Positions 1 through 5,051 are shown, counted from the stretch's first letter. The stretch: DNA of 5,405 nucleotides from Bacillota bacterium (GCA_023388205.1 JAEWGS010000015.1:1-5405), one strand, 5' to 3'. Numbers and translations are program-made. The notes: a model not told the origin generated them from the sequence alone.

Positions 1-332
1 CGTTGGAAGAGAATTTTATTTTGCGCGATAAAGGTTGAAATAAAAGATGTCCCCAGGGCCAGCAAAACATAGGTGAAGCAAATACCGATCACGAAGCACA
101 ACGTGTTCATCAAAGTGCGCCGACGAATTTGCTTCGACTCAGCCAGGGCCAATTGATTCGATCCGCCCGAAAGATAGGCCATATAAAGTGGAATAATGGG
201 CAAGACACAAGGACTAAAAAAACTGAGTAGCCCCCCAATCCACACGCCAAAAAGCGAAAGGCTCGTGCCTGTATCAATCGTCGGGAAAGGACTTTGAGCT
301 AAGAAGCTTGATATTGGAATCCATAAGGGCAT
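1..332 (-). CDS. ccdA: CcdA-type cytochrome c biogenesis / thiol-disulfide transmembrane protein, N-terminal part
   Basis: Partial gene: about 110 codons are visible and the rest runs off the left edge. The translation has a short N-terminus followed by a hydrophobic helix carrying LLSFFSPCVLPIIPLYMAYL, the CcdA/DsbD-transmembrane signature (SPCVLPxxPxY). Cys42 is the first of the two membrane cysteines the family uses; the second lies beyond the window. A basic loop (SKQIRRR) and a second helix (LCFVIGICFTYVLLALG) follow. Known role of the family: it passes reducing equivalents from cytoplasmic thioredoxin across the membrane to extracytoplasmic thiol proteins such as cytochrome c maturation factors. 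The start at 330-332 is supported by GAGGAG at 341-346 read on this strand, 8 bases upstream. It lies 123 bases downstream of the DMT transporter gene on the same strand. No terminator is evident between them, so co-transcription is possible. The family is clear; the particular partner protein is unknown. Confidence 0.88.
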   Translation of the reverse strand, partial: MPLWIPISSFLAQSPFPTIDTGTSLSLFGVWIGGLLSFFSPCVLPIIPLYMAYLSGGSNQLALAESKQIRRRTLMNTLCFVIGICFTYVLLALGTSFISTFIAQNKILFQ

Positions 333-455
333 ACACCATTCTCCTCGTCCGTGACAGCTCTCTGTGCCTTTGGACTTTTCAAAGCTTACCAAGGCTAAAC
401 GCTTCAAATCCGCTCATATGTCACCCTTGGTTCATCCTTTTCATTATGTTTACGT

Positions 456-1394
456 TTAATGCAACCTTGCTCGATTCGCCATGAAGTTGATCAAAGCTGC
501 GACAAAGATGAGCAAAGCGCCCAACAAGGCAAGCCATTGCGGCACCTCAGCCAAAACAATGAAGCTCCACAAGGCAGAAAAGACGACTGTGAAATAGTCA
601 TAAATTGAAACGTCTCTAGCGGGCGCAAAACGGTAGGCATAGGTGATCCCGTACTGCCCCATCGCAGCAAAAAGCCCCGCCAAAAGCAAGTACAAAAGCT
701 GCGCAGACGTCATCTCGCTTTGATTCTTCAAAAAGCTAGGCAAGGTCGCCAAGGTTGAAAAGGCAGAGAAAAAGCAAATGATCAAACTGCCTGGCACTTT
801 GACTTGTCCTAAAAGACGCACAAAAGTATAGGCCGCACCCGCAGCCACGCCCCCCAAAAGCGCAATGCAGTAAGCAAAGTATGTGCCCTTGCCAACTCCG
901 ACACCCAAGGGATTCGTGATCAAAACGACGCCCAAGAAAGCGACCAAAATGGACACGATTTGCTTAATGCTCAGCTTTTCTTTGAGAAAAATCAGGGAAA
1001 AAATGAGGACAAAAAAGGGGGCTGTCTTATTGAGCACCGAAGCCTCCGCCACCTGAATATGATCGAGCGCGTAAAAGTTACATAAAATGCCAACGAGCCC
1101 CAAGCCGGAACGCATCAGGAGCAGACCCAAGGTCTTAGGCGTTTTAAGGCTGTGCACAATCAGGTCAAGTTGTTTACTTTCATTTCGACGCCGCTCTTTG
1201 ACAACTGAAACAAGCAGAAAAATGAAAGCCACAAGAAAGGCGACTAAGTTTCGCCCAAAGCTTTTACTTGTCGTGGGCATTTCTCCAGACAAGCGCACGA
1301 AGAGATTCATCAGCGAAAAGCCCAATGCGGACATCAGCATAAAAAGGATCGCAATTTTCTTCGATGCTGCGCTCTGTTCGTCTTTCTTTTCCAT
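456..1394 (-). CDS. EamA/DMT-superfamily transporter, 10 predicted TM segments
   Basis: A 312-residue multi-spanning membrane protein, the usual length for two-repeat EamA (drug/metabolite transporter) proteins. The first half begins with KKIAILFMLMSALGFSLMNLFVRL and includes AEASVLNKTAPFFVLIFSLIFLKEKLS, the typical end of an EamA repeat (A...P.F..i.a.l.l.E.l). The second half repeats the pattern from YCIALLGGVAAGAAYTFVRLLG to a closing DYFTVVFSALWSFIVLAEVPQ. Members export or import small metabolites; the substrate cannot be read from the sequence. The start is placed at 1392-1394 (MEKKDEQ) because GGAGGAGG at 1405-1412 lies about 10 bases upstream. An in-frame ATG at 1425-1427 would add eleven residues (MLFWGGGGDID) that are mostly the translated ribosome binding site. 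It is transcribed away from the NusG-II/ApbE genes and towards ccdA. Alternative: any other 10-TM DMT subfamily. Confidence 0.86.
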   Translation of the reverse strand: MEKKDEQSAASKKIAILFMLMSALGFSLMNLFVRLSGEMPTTSKSFGRNLVAFLVAFIFLLVSVVKERRRNESKQLDLIVHSLKTPKTLGLLLMRSGLGLVGILCNFYALDHIQVAEASVLNKTAPFFVLIFSLIFLKEKLSIKQIVSILVAFLGVVLITNPLGVGVGKGTYFAYCIALLGGVAAGAAYTFVRLLGQVKVPGSLIICFFSAFSTLATLPSFLKNQSEMTSAQLLYLLLAGLFAAMGQYGITYAYRFAPARDVSIYDYFTVVFSALWSFIVLAEVPQWLALLGALLIFVAALINFMANRARLH

Positions 1395-1404
1395 ATCGAT
1401 ATCG

Positions 1405-1412
1405 CCTCCTCC
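1405..1412 (-). promoter_or_regulatory. Ribosome binding site fixing the start of the DMT transporter
   Basis: Read on the minus strand this is GGAGGAGG, a strong anti-16S match 10 bases ahead of the ATG at 1392-1394. It lies inside the reading frame of the longer candidate start at 1425-1427, which argues for the shorter protein. Confidence 0.75.
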
Positions 1413-1422
1413 ACCCCAAAAC

Positions 1423-1452
1423 AGCATAGAGAGATCCTAATGCTTCATTCAA
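1423..1452 (-). promoter_or_regulatory. Candidate sigma-70-type promoter for the DMT transporter
   Basis: On the minus strand, TTGAAT (1447-1452) and TATGCT (1423-1428) are 18 bases apart; each matches the consensus at four of six positions. A transcript would begin near 1416, giving a leader of about 22 bases that just contains the ribosome binding site. A competing possibility is the perfect minus-strand TATAAT at 1501-1506, which lacks a good -35 box. Weak evidence. Confidence 0.25.
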
Positions 1453-1500
1453 AAGTACGCTAAACGCATGTGGGGCTGCCTTATTTCAAGCCGAACACCC

Positions 1501-1508
1501 ATTATAAT
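1501..1508. promoter_or_regulatory. Palindromic ATTATAAT with a perfect -10 hexamer on each strand
   Basis: The plus strand has TATAAT at 1503-1508 and the minus strand has TATAAT at 1501-1506, because ATTATAAT is its own reverse complement. It lies between divergently transcribed genes. The -35 regions at the expected spacing are poor (CTTATT or TTATTT for plus, TTCGAT for minus), so activity is uncertain. A plus-strand transcript would begin inside the first 22-bp repeat. Confidence 0.3.
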
Positions 1509-1511
1509 AAA

Positions 1512-1577
1512 GTCGTCCCTCGGATCGAAAGATGTCGTCCTGCAGATCGAAAAATGTCGTCTTTTAGACCGAACGAA
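1512..1577. repeat. Three tandem imperfect 22-bp repeats
   Basis: Units at 1512-1533, 1534-1555 and 1556-1577 are exactly 22 bases each. Each opens with GTCGTCC or GTCGTCT. In the middle come GGATCGAAAGAT, AGATCGAAAAAT and AGACCGAACGAA respectively. Units 1 and 2 are the most alike; unit 3 is diverged. A 22-bp period is about two helical turns, which would place bound protein on one DNA face. They may be operators for the flanking genes. Repeated end motifs of this kind are also found at the termini of IS21-family elements, so a relic transposon end is an alternative. No transposase is visible here. Confidence 0.7.
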
Positions 1578-1579
1578 GC

Positions 1580-1594
1580 TTCAAGGGCCTTGAA
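1580..1594. repeat. 15-bp perfect palindrome (operator candidate)
   Basis: TTCAAGG-G-CCTTGAA has 7-bp arms around a single central base and begins two bases after the last 22-bp repeat. Such symmetry is typical of a dimeric regulator site. It overlaps the TTGAAC element of the candidate plus-strand promoter, a position suited to repression. Confidence 0.45.
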
Positions 1595-1618
1595 CCAAGC
1601 GCATTGAGCCGTTGCAAT
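1590..1618 (+). promoter_or_regulatory. Candidate promoter for the NusG-II / Gx-ApbE genes
   Basis: TTGAAC (1590-1595) and TGCAAT (1613-1618) are 17 bases apart, each matching the sigma-70/sigma-A consensus at four of six positions. The leader to the ATG at 1707 would be about 80 bases. A nearby TTGACG (1618-1623) lacks a good -10 partner at normal spacing. Modest evidence. Confidence 0.3.
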
Positions 1619-1691
1619 TGACGATTCGCAAATGCAGCCAAAAAGATTAAGCCCCACGCCATTTCACTTTGGTGTACATTCTAGAAAATGC

Positions 1692-1699
1692 AAGGAGGA
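1692..1699 (+). promoter_or_regulatory. Ribosome binding site fixing the start of the NusG-II protein
   Basis: AAGGAGGA lies 7 bases before the ATG at 1707-1709. An earlier in-frame ATG at 1632 has no such site and would add a 25-residue polar extension unlike the family, so it is not used. Confidence 0.8.
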
Positions 1700-1706
1700 T
1701 GGAGAT

Positions 1707-2192
1707 ATGAGCCGCTTTTCTATGCGTCACGTGTTGAAAAAAAGCGACCTGCGTCTATTTCGAAAAAAAGATCTTCTCTGGCTCCTTTTCTTCTTTTTGC
1801 TTTTGACGGCTTACTTTCTCCAACAATCCTGGGGACGATGGAACGCCTGGGGCGCATGGAGGGGAAGTACTTCAAAAACCGTCGCGGAAATTTGGCAGGG
1901 AACTCAGCTGATCGATCGCTTTGAACTTCAAGAGAGCGCCAAACGATGGAGCTACGCAGAACTTCCCAACGTCATTTTTGAAACTGACCCCAAAGGACGC
2001 ATTCGTTTTTCTGAAAATGATTGTCCCAATCAGATCTGTGTACAAGCCTCCTGGCAAGATCAACCAGGTGCCATCGTCGCTTGTTTACCCAAAGGCATCG
2101 TCCTCAAACTCCTGCCGCCTCCCCAATCAAGCAAGGCGCTTTTCCCCCTAGACCCAAATAGCGACTCGCCCTTAGATGCCCAAGTGGACTAG
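1707..2192 (+). CDS. NusG domain II-containing, membrane-anchored protein (EetA-like)
   Basis: A 161-residue protein. A basic N-terminus (residues 1-22) precedes one hydrophobic segment (about 23-38, LLWLLFFFLLLTAYFL) that should anchor it with the rest outside the cytoplasm. The soluble part matches the NusG domain II family: GRIRFSENDCPNQICVQASW at about 97-116, then QPGAIVACLPKGIVLKL. The family cysteines are Cys106 and Cys111 (DCPxxxC) and Cys126 (CLP). Such proteins are not the transcription factor NusG; they sit beside Gx-transporter and ApbE genes, and the Listeria EET protein EetA is, to my knowledge, of this type. Biochemical role unknown; a redox, metal or flavin-related envelope function is inferred from context. 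The C-terminal 25 residues are Pro/Ser/Asp-rich and probably disordered. The next gene begins 151 bases downstream with no evident terminator between, suggesting an operon. Confidence 0.85.
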   Translation: MSRFSMRHVLKKSDLRLFRKKDLLWLLFFFLLLTAYFLQQSWGRWNAWGAWRGSTSKTVAEIWQGTQLIDRFELQESAKRWSYAELPNVIFETDPKGRIRFSENDCPNQICVQASWQDQPGAIVACLPKGIVLKLLPPPQSSKALFPLDPNSDSPLDAQVD

Positions 2193-2249
2193 GCATCAAA
2201 ACGAGACGCCCTAGTGACAAACGCGAAGCCTTTGTACTCATCCCTGAAG

Positions 2250-2285
2250 CCACCTGATACACCACCTGATACACCGCCCGATACA
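2250..2285. repeat. Three tandem 12-bp repeats in the gap before the Gx-ApbE gene
   Basis: CCACCTGATACA occurs at 2250-2261 and 2262-2273, and the variant CCGCCCGATACA at 2274-2285. The octamer CTGATACA recurs at 2321-2328, just before the next gene. The repeats lie wholly between genes. They may be regulator sites or a slippage-prone microsatellite-like tract. Confidence 0.65.
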
Positions 2286-2312
2286 CTTTGATCAACACCC
2301 AATGGATTGACC

Positions 2313-2324
2313 TCAGTGCACTGA
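2313..2324. repeat. Perfect 12-bp palindrome ahead of the Gx-ApbE gene
   Basis: TCAGTGCACTGA is fully self-complementary and ends 19 bases before the start codon. It is flanked directly by TTGACC (2307-2312) and TACAAT (2325-2330), good -35- and -10-like hexamers, but only 12 bases apart rather than 16-18. It could be an operator or a small RNA hairpin near the translation start. Confidence 0.4.
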
Positions 2325-2343
2325 TACAATAAGAAAGATATTT

Positions 2344-4161
2344 ATGACCAAACAGCAGCATCCCAAACACAAGCTCCACATCGCCGTCACGGCTGGCGTT
2401 TTACTCGGACTCGCAGCGGTCTTGAGCTGGATCGAAACGCTCTTTCCCTCTCCAATCAGCGCTCTCCCCTTTCGATGGGGCTTGTCCAACATTGCCATCA
2501 TGTACGCCATTTTGAATTTAGGCTTAACGATCGCCCTCGGCATTGGTTTAGGCAAGTCGCTTTTCATTTTGACCCTCACAGGCCCGATGACCGCACTCTT
2601 TTCTGTCTGCGGTGGCCTCGTGTCCATCTTGGCCATGACTTTGCTCAAAAAGGCTTTTCCGACTAAGCTTTCACTCTTTACTTTGAGTGCCACTGGCGCG
2701 TTGGCGCATAACTTCGCGCAGCTTCTCCTCGCTCGAGTCGTCCTCCCTGCCTTCAGCCTTCAATTTTTTATCTTGCCCGTTCTTCTTTTTGGGATCGTCA
2801 GCGGGCTATTATGTGCCCTGCTCTTAAATCAATGCATGCGTTCGCTCAAAGCTTTTCAAGCGACCCAAGAGTCCCTAGAAACTTTGGCGTCAAAGCCCAT
2901 CGCCGCTGCGGCTCAGAGCAAAGAGCTGTCGCAGGGCGCCCACACAAAGGACCCCGAAGTAGACGACTTGTCTCAAGCAACTCCTTCAAAGAAAAATCAT
3001 GCTGGCCCAGACTCAAACTCAAGCAACGGCGGATCATCCAAAATCCTCGCTTGGCTCTTGCTCTTACTTTTACCGCTCACTTCGGCCTGCCATAGGCCAA
3101 GCCAAAGTCAAGAGCTCGTCAAAAGCCAAACCTACACCGACTTATTCGATACCGTAATCGATCTCAAGTTGTACGGCCTAGAAGATGCAGAAGCGCTTCG
3201 TCTTTTAGAAGGCGCTCATCTTGAACTCAAGTCCATGCATCAAGATTTTGATCGCTTTCACCCCTATGAAGGGCGCAATAATCTTTATACCATCAATCAA
3301 AGTCAGGGCGAGTGGGTCGAGATTTCAGAGACCCTTTTCGACGCGATCACGGAAGCTTTCACTTTAGCCAAAAAGACCAATGGAGCTTTTCAACCCGCTT
3401 TGGGGGCGGTCACCAAGTTCTGGCAAGAAGCCTTTTCCAACGTCAAACAAGCCAAGGTGCCTCGCAAAGAAGACATTCAAGAAGCGCTCAAACACTGTCG
3501 GATTGAAAACTTTGAACTGGATCCCAGCCAGCATCGCATTCGAAAAATCGATCCCAAAGCTGAGCTCGACCTCGGAGCGAGCGCCAAAGGTTTTGCGGCC
3601 GACCGCGTGCTCAACTATCTCAAAGGAGAAGGTGCAGAACATATTCTGCTCAATCTCGGTGGCAACATCGACACTTGGGGCGGGCGCGCACCTAATCGTC
3701 CTTTCAAAGTAGGCATCAATAATCCTTATTTGAGGCTGGCTCAAACAAGCGAGCCAGGAAGCGAAGAAGCGAAGCAGCTGAGCCGGATTGATCCCGAATT
3801 AAAACGTCTCATTGAAACAGGAAAGAGCGACTTGTCAACGGTCGACCGCGTTTTTACGTTGATCTCACGTTCAGCGGTCACGTCAGGACCCTATGAACGT
3901 TTTTTCTTTGACCAAGGGAAGCGCTATCACCATCTCATTGATCCAAAGACAGGCTTTCCCAGTGATCGCTACGCAGCTGTGACTGTTTTGGGTGACCAAA
4001 GCCTCCTCTGCGACGTGCTTTCGACGGCTTTATTTGAGCTGAGTCAAGAAGAAGGCCAAAAATTGCTTCAAACTTTCCAAAATGAAGGTCTCGAGCTTGA
4101 GGCGATCTGGTTTTATCTCGACGGCAGCCAAAAAACAAGCCCCGGTTTTCCCGAGGCTTAA
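2344..4161 (+). CDS. apbE: Fusion of Gx-transporter (EetB-like) domain and ApbE FAD:protein FMN transferase
   Basis: A 605-residue two-domain protein. Residues 12-165 form about six membrane helices with Gx-transporter marks: SWIETLFP (28-35), WGLSNI (45-50), the GP...GG stretch (80-91) and GALAHNFAQLL (118-128). This family is often labelled heptaprenyl diphosphate synthase component I and includes Listeria EetB. Residues 170-232 are a polar low-complexity linker. Residues 233-249 (KILAWLLLLLLPLTSAC) look like a lipoprotein signal with lipobox Cys249. Residues 250-605 are ApbE: FDT (268-270), DLGASAKGFAAD (409-420), NLGGNI (437-442), GINNP (457-461), TSGPYERFF (from 513), DPKTGFP (533-539) and CDVLST with likely metal ligands Asp557 and Thr561. 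ApbE attaches FMN from FAD to Ser/Thr of extracytoplasmic redox proteins. An extra segment of about 35 residues (464-499) interrupts the domain. The start is the first ATG after an in-frame stop; its ribosome binding site (AAGAAAG, 2331-2337) is weak. The frame is unbroken, so this is a true fusion unless the sequence is in error. Confidence 0.9.
   Translation: MTKQQHPKHKLHIAVTAGVLLGLAAVLSWIETLFPSPISALPFRWGLSNIAIMYAILNLGLTIALGIGLGKSLFILTLTGPMTALFSVCGGLVSILAMTLLKKAFPTKLSLFTLSATGALAHNFAQLLLARVVLPAFSLQFFILPVLLFGIVSGLLCALLLNQCMRSLKAFQATQESLETLASKPIAAAAQSKELSQGAHTKDPEVDDLSQATPSKKNHAGPDSNSSNGGSSKILAWLLLLLLPLTSACHRPSQSQELVKSQTYTDLFDTVIDLKLYGLEDAEALRLLEGAHLELKSMHQDFDRFHPYEGRNNLYTINQSQGEWVEISETLFDAITEAFTLAKKTNGAFQPALGAVTKFWQEAFSNVKQAKVPRKEDIQEALKHCRIENFELDPSQHRIRKIDPKAELDLGASAKGFAADRVLNYLKGEGAEHILLNLGGNIDTWGGRAPNRPFKVGINNPYLRLAQTSEPGSEEAKQLSRIDPELKRLIETGKSDLSTVDRVFTLISRSAVTSGPYERFFFDQGKRYHHLIDPKTGFPSDRYAAVTVLGDQSLLCDVLSTALFELSQEEGQKLLQTFQNEGLELEAIWFYLDGSQKTSPGFPEA
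4130..4159 (-). terminator. Rho-independent terminator of uppP, inside the 3' end of the convergent fusion gene
   Basis: Minus-strand RNA from 4159 down gives arms AAGCCUCGG and CCGGGGCUU (9 bp including one U-G wobble) around a GAAAA loop, then G and six U (4135-4130). On the plus strand the wobble becomes a C-A mismatch and no T-run follows, so the signal works for uppP only. It starts about 35 bases past the uppP stop and overlaps the last codons and stop of the ApbE gene. Confidence 0.75.
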
Positions 4162-4193
4162 AACGTCAAAGCAGCTTCGCTTCTTTTCTTGGG

Positions 4194-5042
4194 TCAACGC
4201 CACACACTGTATGAAGCGATAAGCAGTCCGACACCGAGAATCAAGCGATAAAGCGCAAAACCGCGCAGTTTGTGTTTTTTTATAAAGTGCATGAAAGCTT
4301 GAACCACCGCCAAAGCCACGGCCAAAGAGACCAGGCATCCAAAGAGCAAGGCGAGCGCTTGGTTCGGTCCTAACTGCACCGCCAAAGTCGCCTCCTTAGC
4401 TTGTTTGACATACTTGAGCAGCGAGTAAGTCGAAGCTGCACCCATGATCGGCATGGCAAGAAAAAAAGAAAAATCCGCGGCCGCTTGAGTCTTTAATCCA
4501 AAGACCCAGCCCCCCATGATGGTCGAGGCTGAACGCGAAAAGCCGGGCCAAAGCGAGAGGCACTGAAAAAGGCCGACGCCCAAAGACTGCCAAACCGTCA
4601 TCTCTTTCATCTGCGCGGTCCTTGCGCGTGGAGTCAGCCACTTTTCAAGTGCAAGCAACAAAATCGCGCCAACGATCAAAGCCCATGCGACCGTTTTGAC
4701 AGACATCAAATGGGTTTCGATCCAGTCATCGAAAAAAAGGCCCATCAGTCCCGCCGGAATACAGCCCAAAATCCATAGCCCCATGAAGCGGAGCCCCGCT
4801 TTTTCAAATCTAAAAAAAGAACGCAAACGCGACCAAAGACGCGGCCAAAAATAAATCACAACCGCGAAAATCGCCGCGAGCTGAACGACGACTAAATACA
4901 TTTGGTAAAAAGCGTCTTCGGGGAAATTCAGGGCCTTAGCCGCAAGAATCAGATGCCCTGTCGAGGAAATTGGCAAAAACTCCGTCAAACCTTCAATGGC
5001 TCCCAGCAAGACCGCTTTGACGATATAAATCAGATCTAACAT
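4194..5042 (-). CDS. uppP: Undecaprenyl-diphosphate phosphatase (UppP/BacA)
   Basis: A 282-residue integral membrane protein, close to the usual 260-280 of the family. The first signature, EGLTEFLPISSTGHLIL (residues 17-33), carries the catalytic-pocket Glu17 and Glu21 (ExxxE), Ser27 and His30. The second, PGFSRSASTIMGGW (about 166-179), carries the conserved Arg170. Eight or so hydrophobic helices are visible. The enzyme removes a phosphate from undecaprenyl diphosphate, regenerating the lipid carrier for peptidoglycan and other wall polymers; extra copies give bacitracin resistance. It is separated from the upstream rpmB by a strong terminator, so it likely has its own promoter in 5043-5137, though no convincing hexamer pair was found there. 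It converges on the Gx-ApbE gene with only 32 bases between stop codons. The ATG at 5040-5042 directly starts the conserved N-terminus. Confidence 0.96.
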   Translation of the reverse strand: MLDLIYIVKAVLLGAIEGLTEFLPISSTGHLILAAKALNFPEDAFYQMYLVVVQLAAIFAVVIYFWPRLWSRLRSFFRFEKAGLRFMGLWILGCIPAGLMGLFFDDWIETHLMSVKTVAWALIVGAILLLALEKWLTPRARTAQMKEMTVWQSLGVGLFQCLSLWPGFSRSASTIMGGWVFGLKTQAAADFSFFLAMPIMGAASTYSLLKYVKQAKEATLAVQLGPNQALALLFGCLVSLAVALAVVQAFMHFIKKHKLRGFALYRLILGVGLLIASYSVWR

Positions 5043-5045
5043 AGC

Positions 5046-5051
5046 ACCTCC
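5046..5051 (-). promoter_or_regulatory. Closely spaced ribosome binding site of uppP
   Basis: Read on the minus strand, GGAGGT sits only three bases before the ATG (GGAGGTGCTATG), shorter than the usual 5-9. No better start codon lies nearby that keeps the conserved N-terminus, so the site is probably used but perhaps with reduced efficiency. Confidence 0.6.

Larger units (their letters stand above)
1395..1706. other. Divergent intergenic region between the DMT transporter and the NusG-II gene
   Basis: No convincing coding sequence is seen on either strand over these 312 bases. The stretch holds the leader of the minus-strand transporter, an AT-rich ATTATAAT core (1501-1508), three tandem 22-bp repeats (1512-1577), a 15-bp palindrome (1580-1594), promoter-like hexamers for the plus strand and the ribosome binding site at 1692-1699. 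The density of repeats makes it the likely control region for both flanking genes. Confidence 0.6.

Noticed and set aside
333..455. Small gene or terminator between ccdA and the DMT transporter
   Set aside because: Only short frames with early stops are present. The ACCAAGG/CCTTGGT pair has a loop of about 30 bases and no T-run.
1395..1427. Longer start for the DMT transporter (MLFWGGGGDID...)
   Set aside because: The Gly run is the translation of the ribosome binding site itself; the shorter start at 1392-1394 has correct spacing.
1087..1440. Open frame of 117 codons on the plus strand opposite the DMT transporter
   Set aside because: It is antisense to a clear membrane transporter, has no recognisable domain or good ribosome binding site, and is Arg/Ser/Pro-rich as expected of a shadow frame.
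1512..1577. CRISPR array
   Set aside because: The 22-bp units are directly adjacent without spacers, only three in number, and no cas genes are nearby.
1632..1706. Upstream in-frame extension of the NusG-II protein from the ATG at 1632
   Set aside because: The added 25 residues are polar and unlike the family, there is no ribosome binding site at 1632, and AAGGAGGA at 1692-1699 points to the ATG at 1707.
2104..2379. Minus-strand frame with VYRAVYQVVYQV across the 12-bp repeats
   Set aside because: The repeat peptide simply reflects translation of the 12-bp DNA repeats; there is no supported start and it overlaps two real genes.
3364..3744. Open frame of 126 codons on the minus strand inside the ApbE domain
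   Set aside because: It lies wholly opposite well-conserved ApbE motifs and shows no family features.
4169..4190. Possible plus-strand terminator after the fusion gene (AAGC/GCTT hairpin before CTTTTCTT)
   Set aside because: The stem is only four base pairs and the T tract is interrupted, too weak to call.
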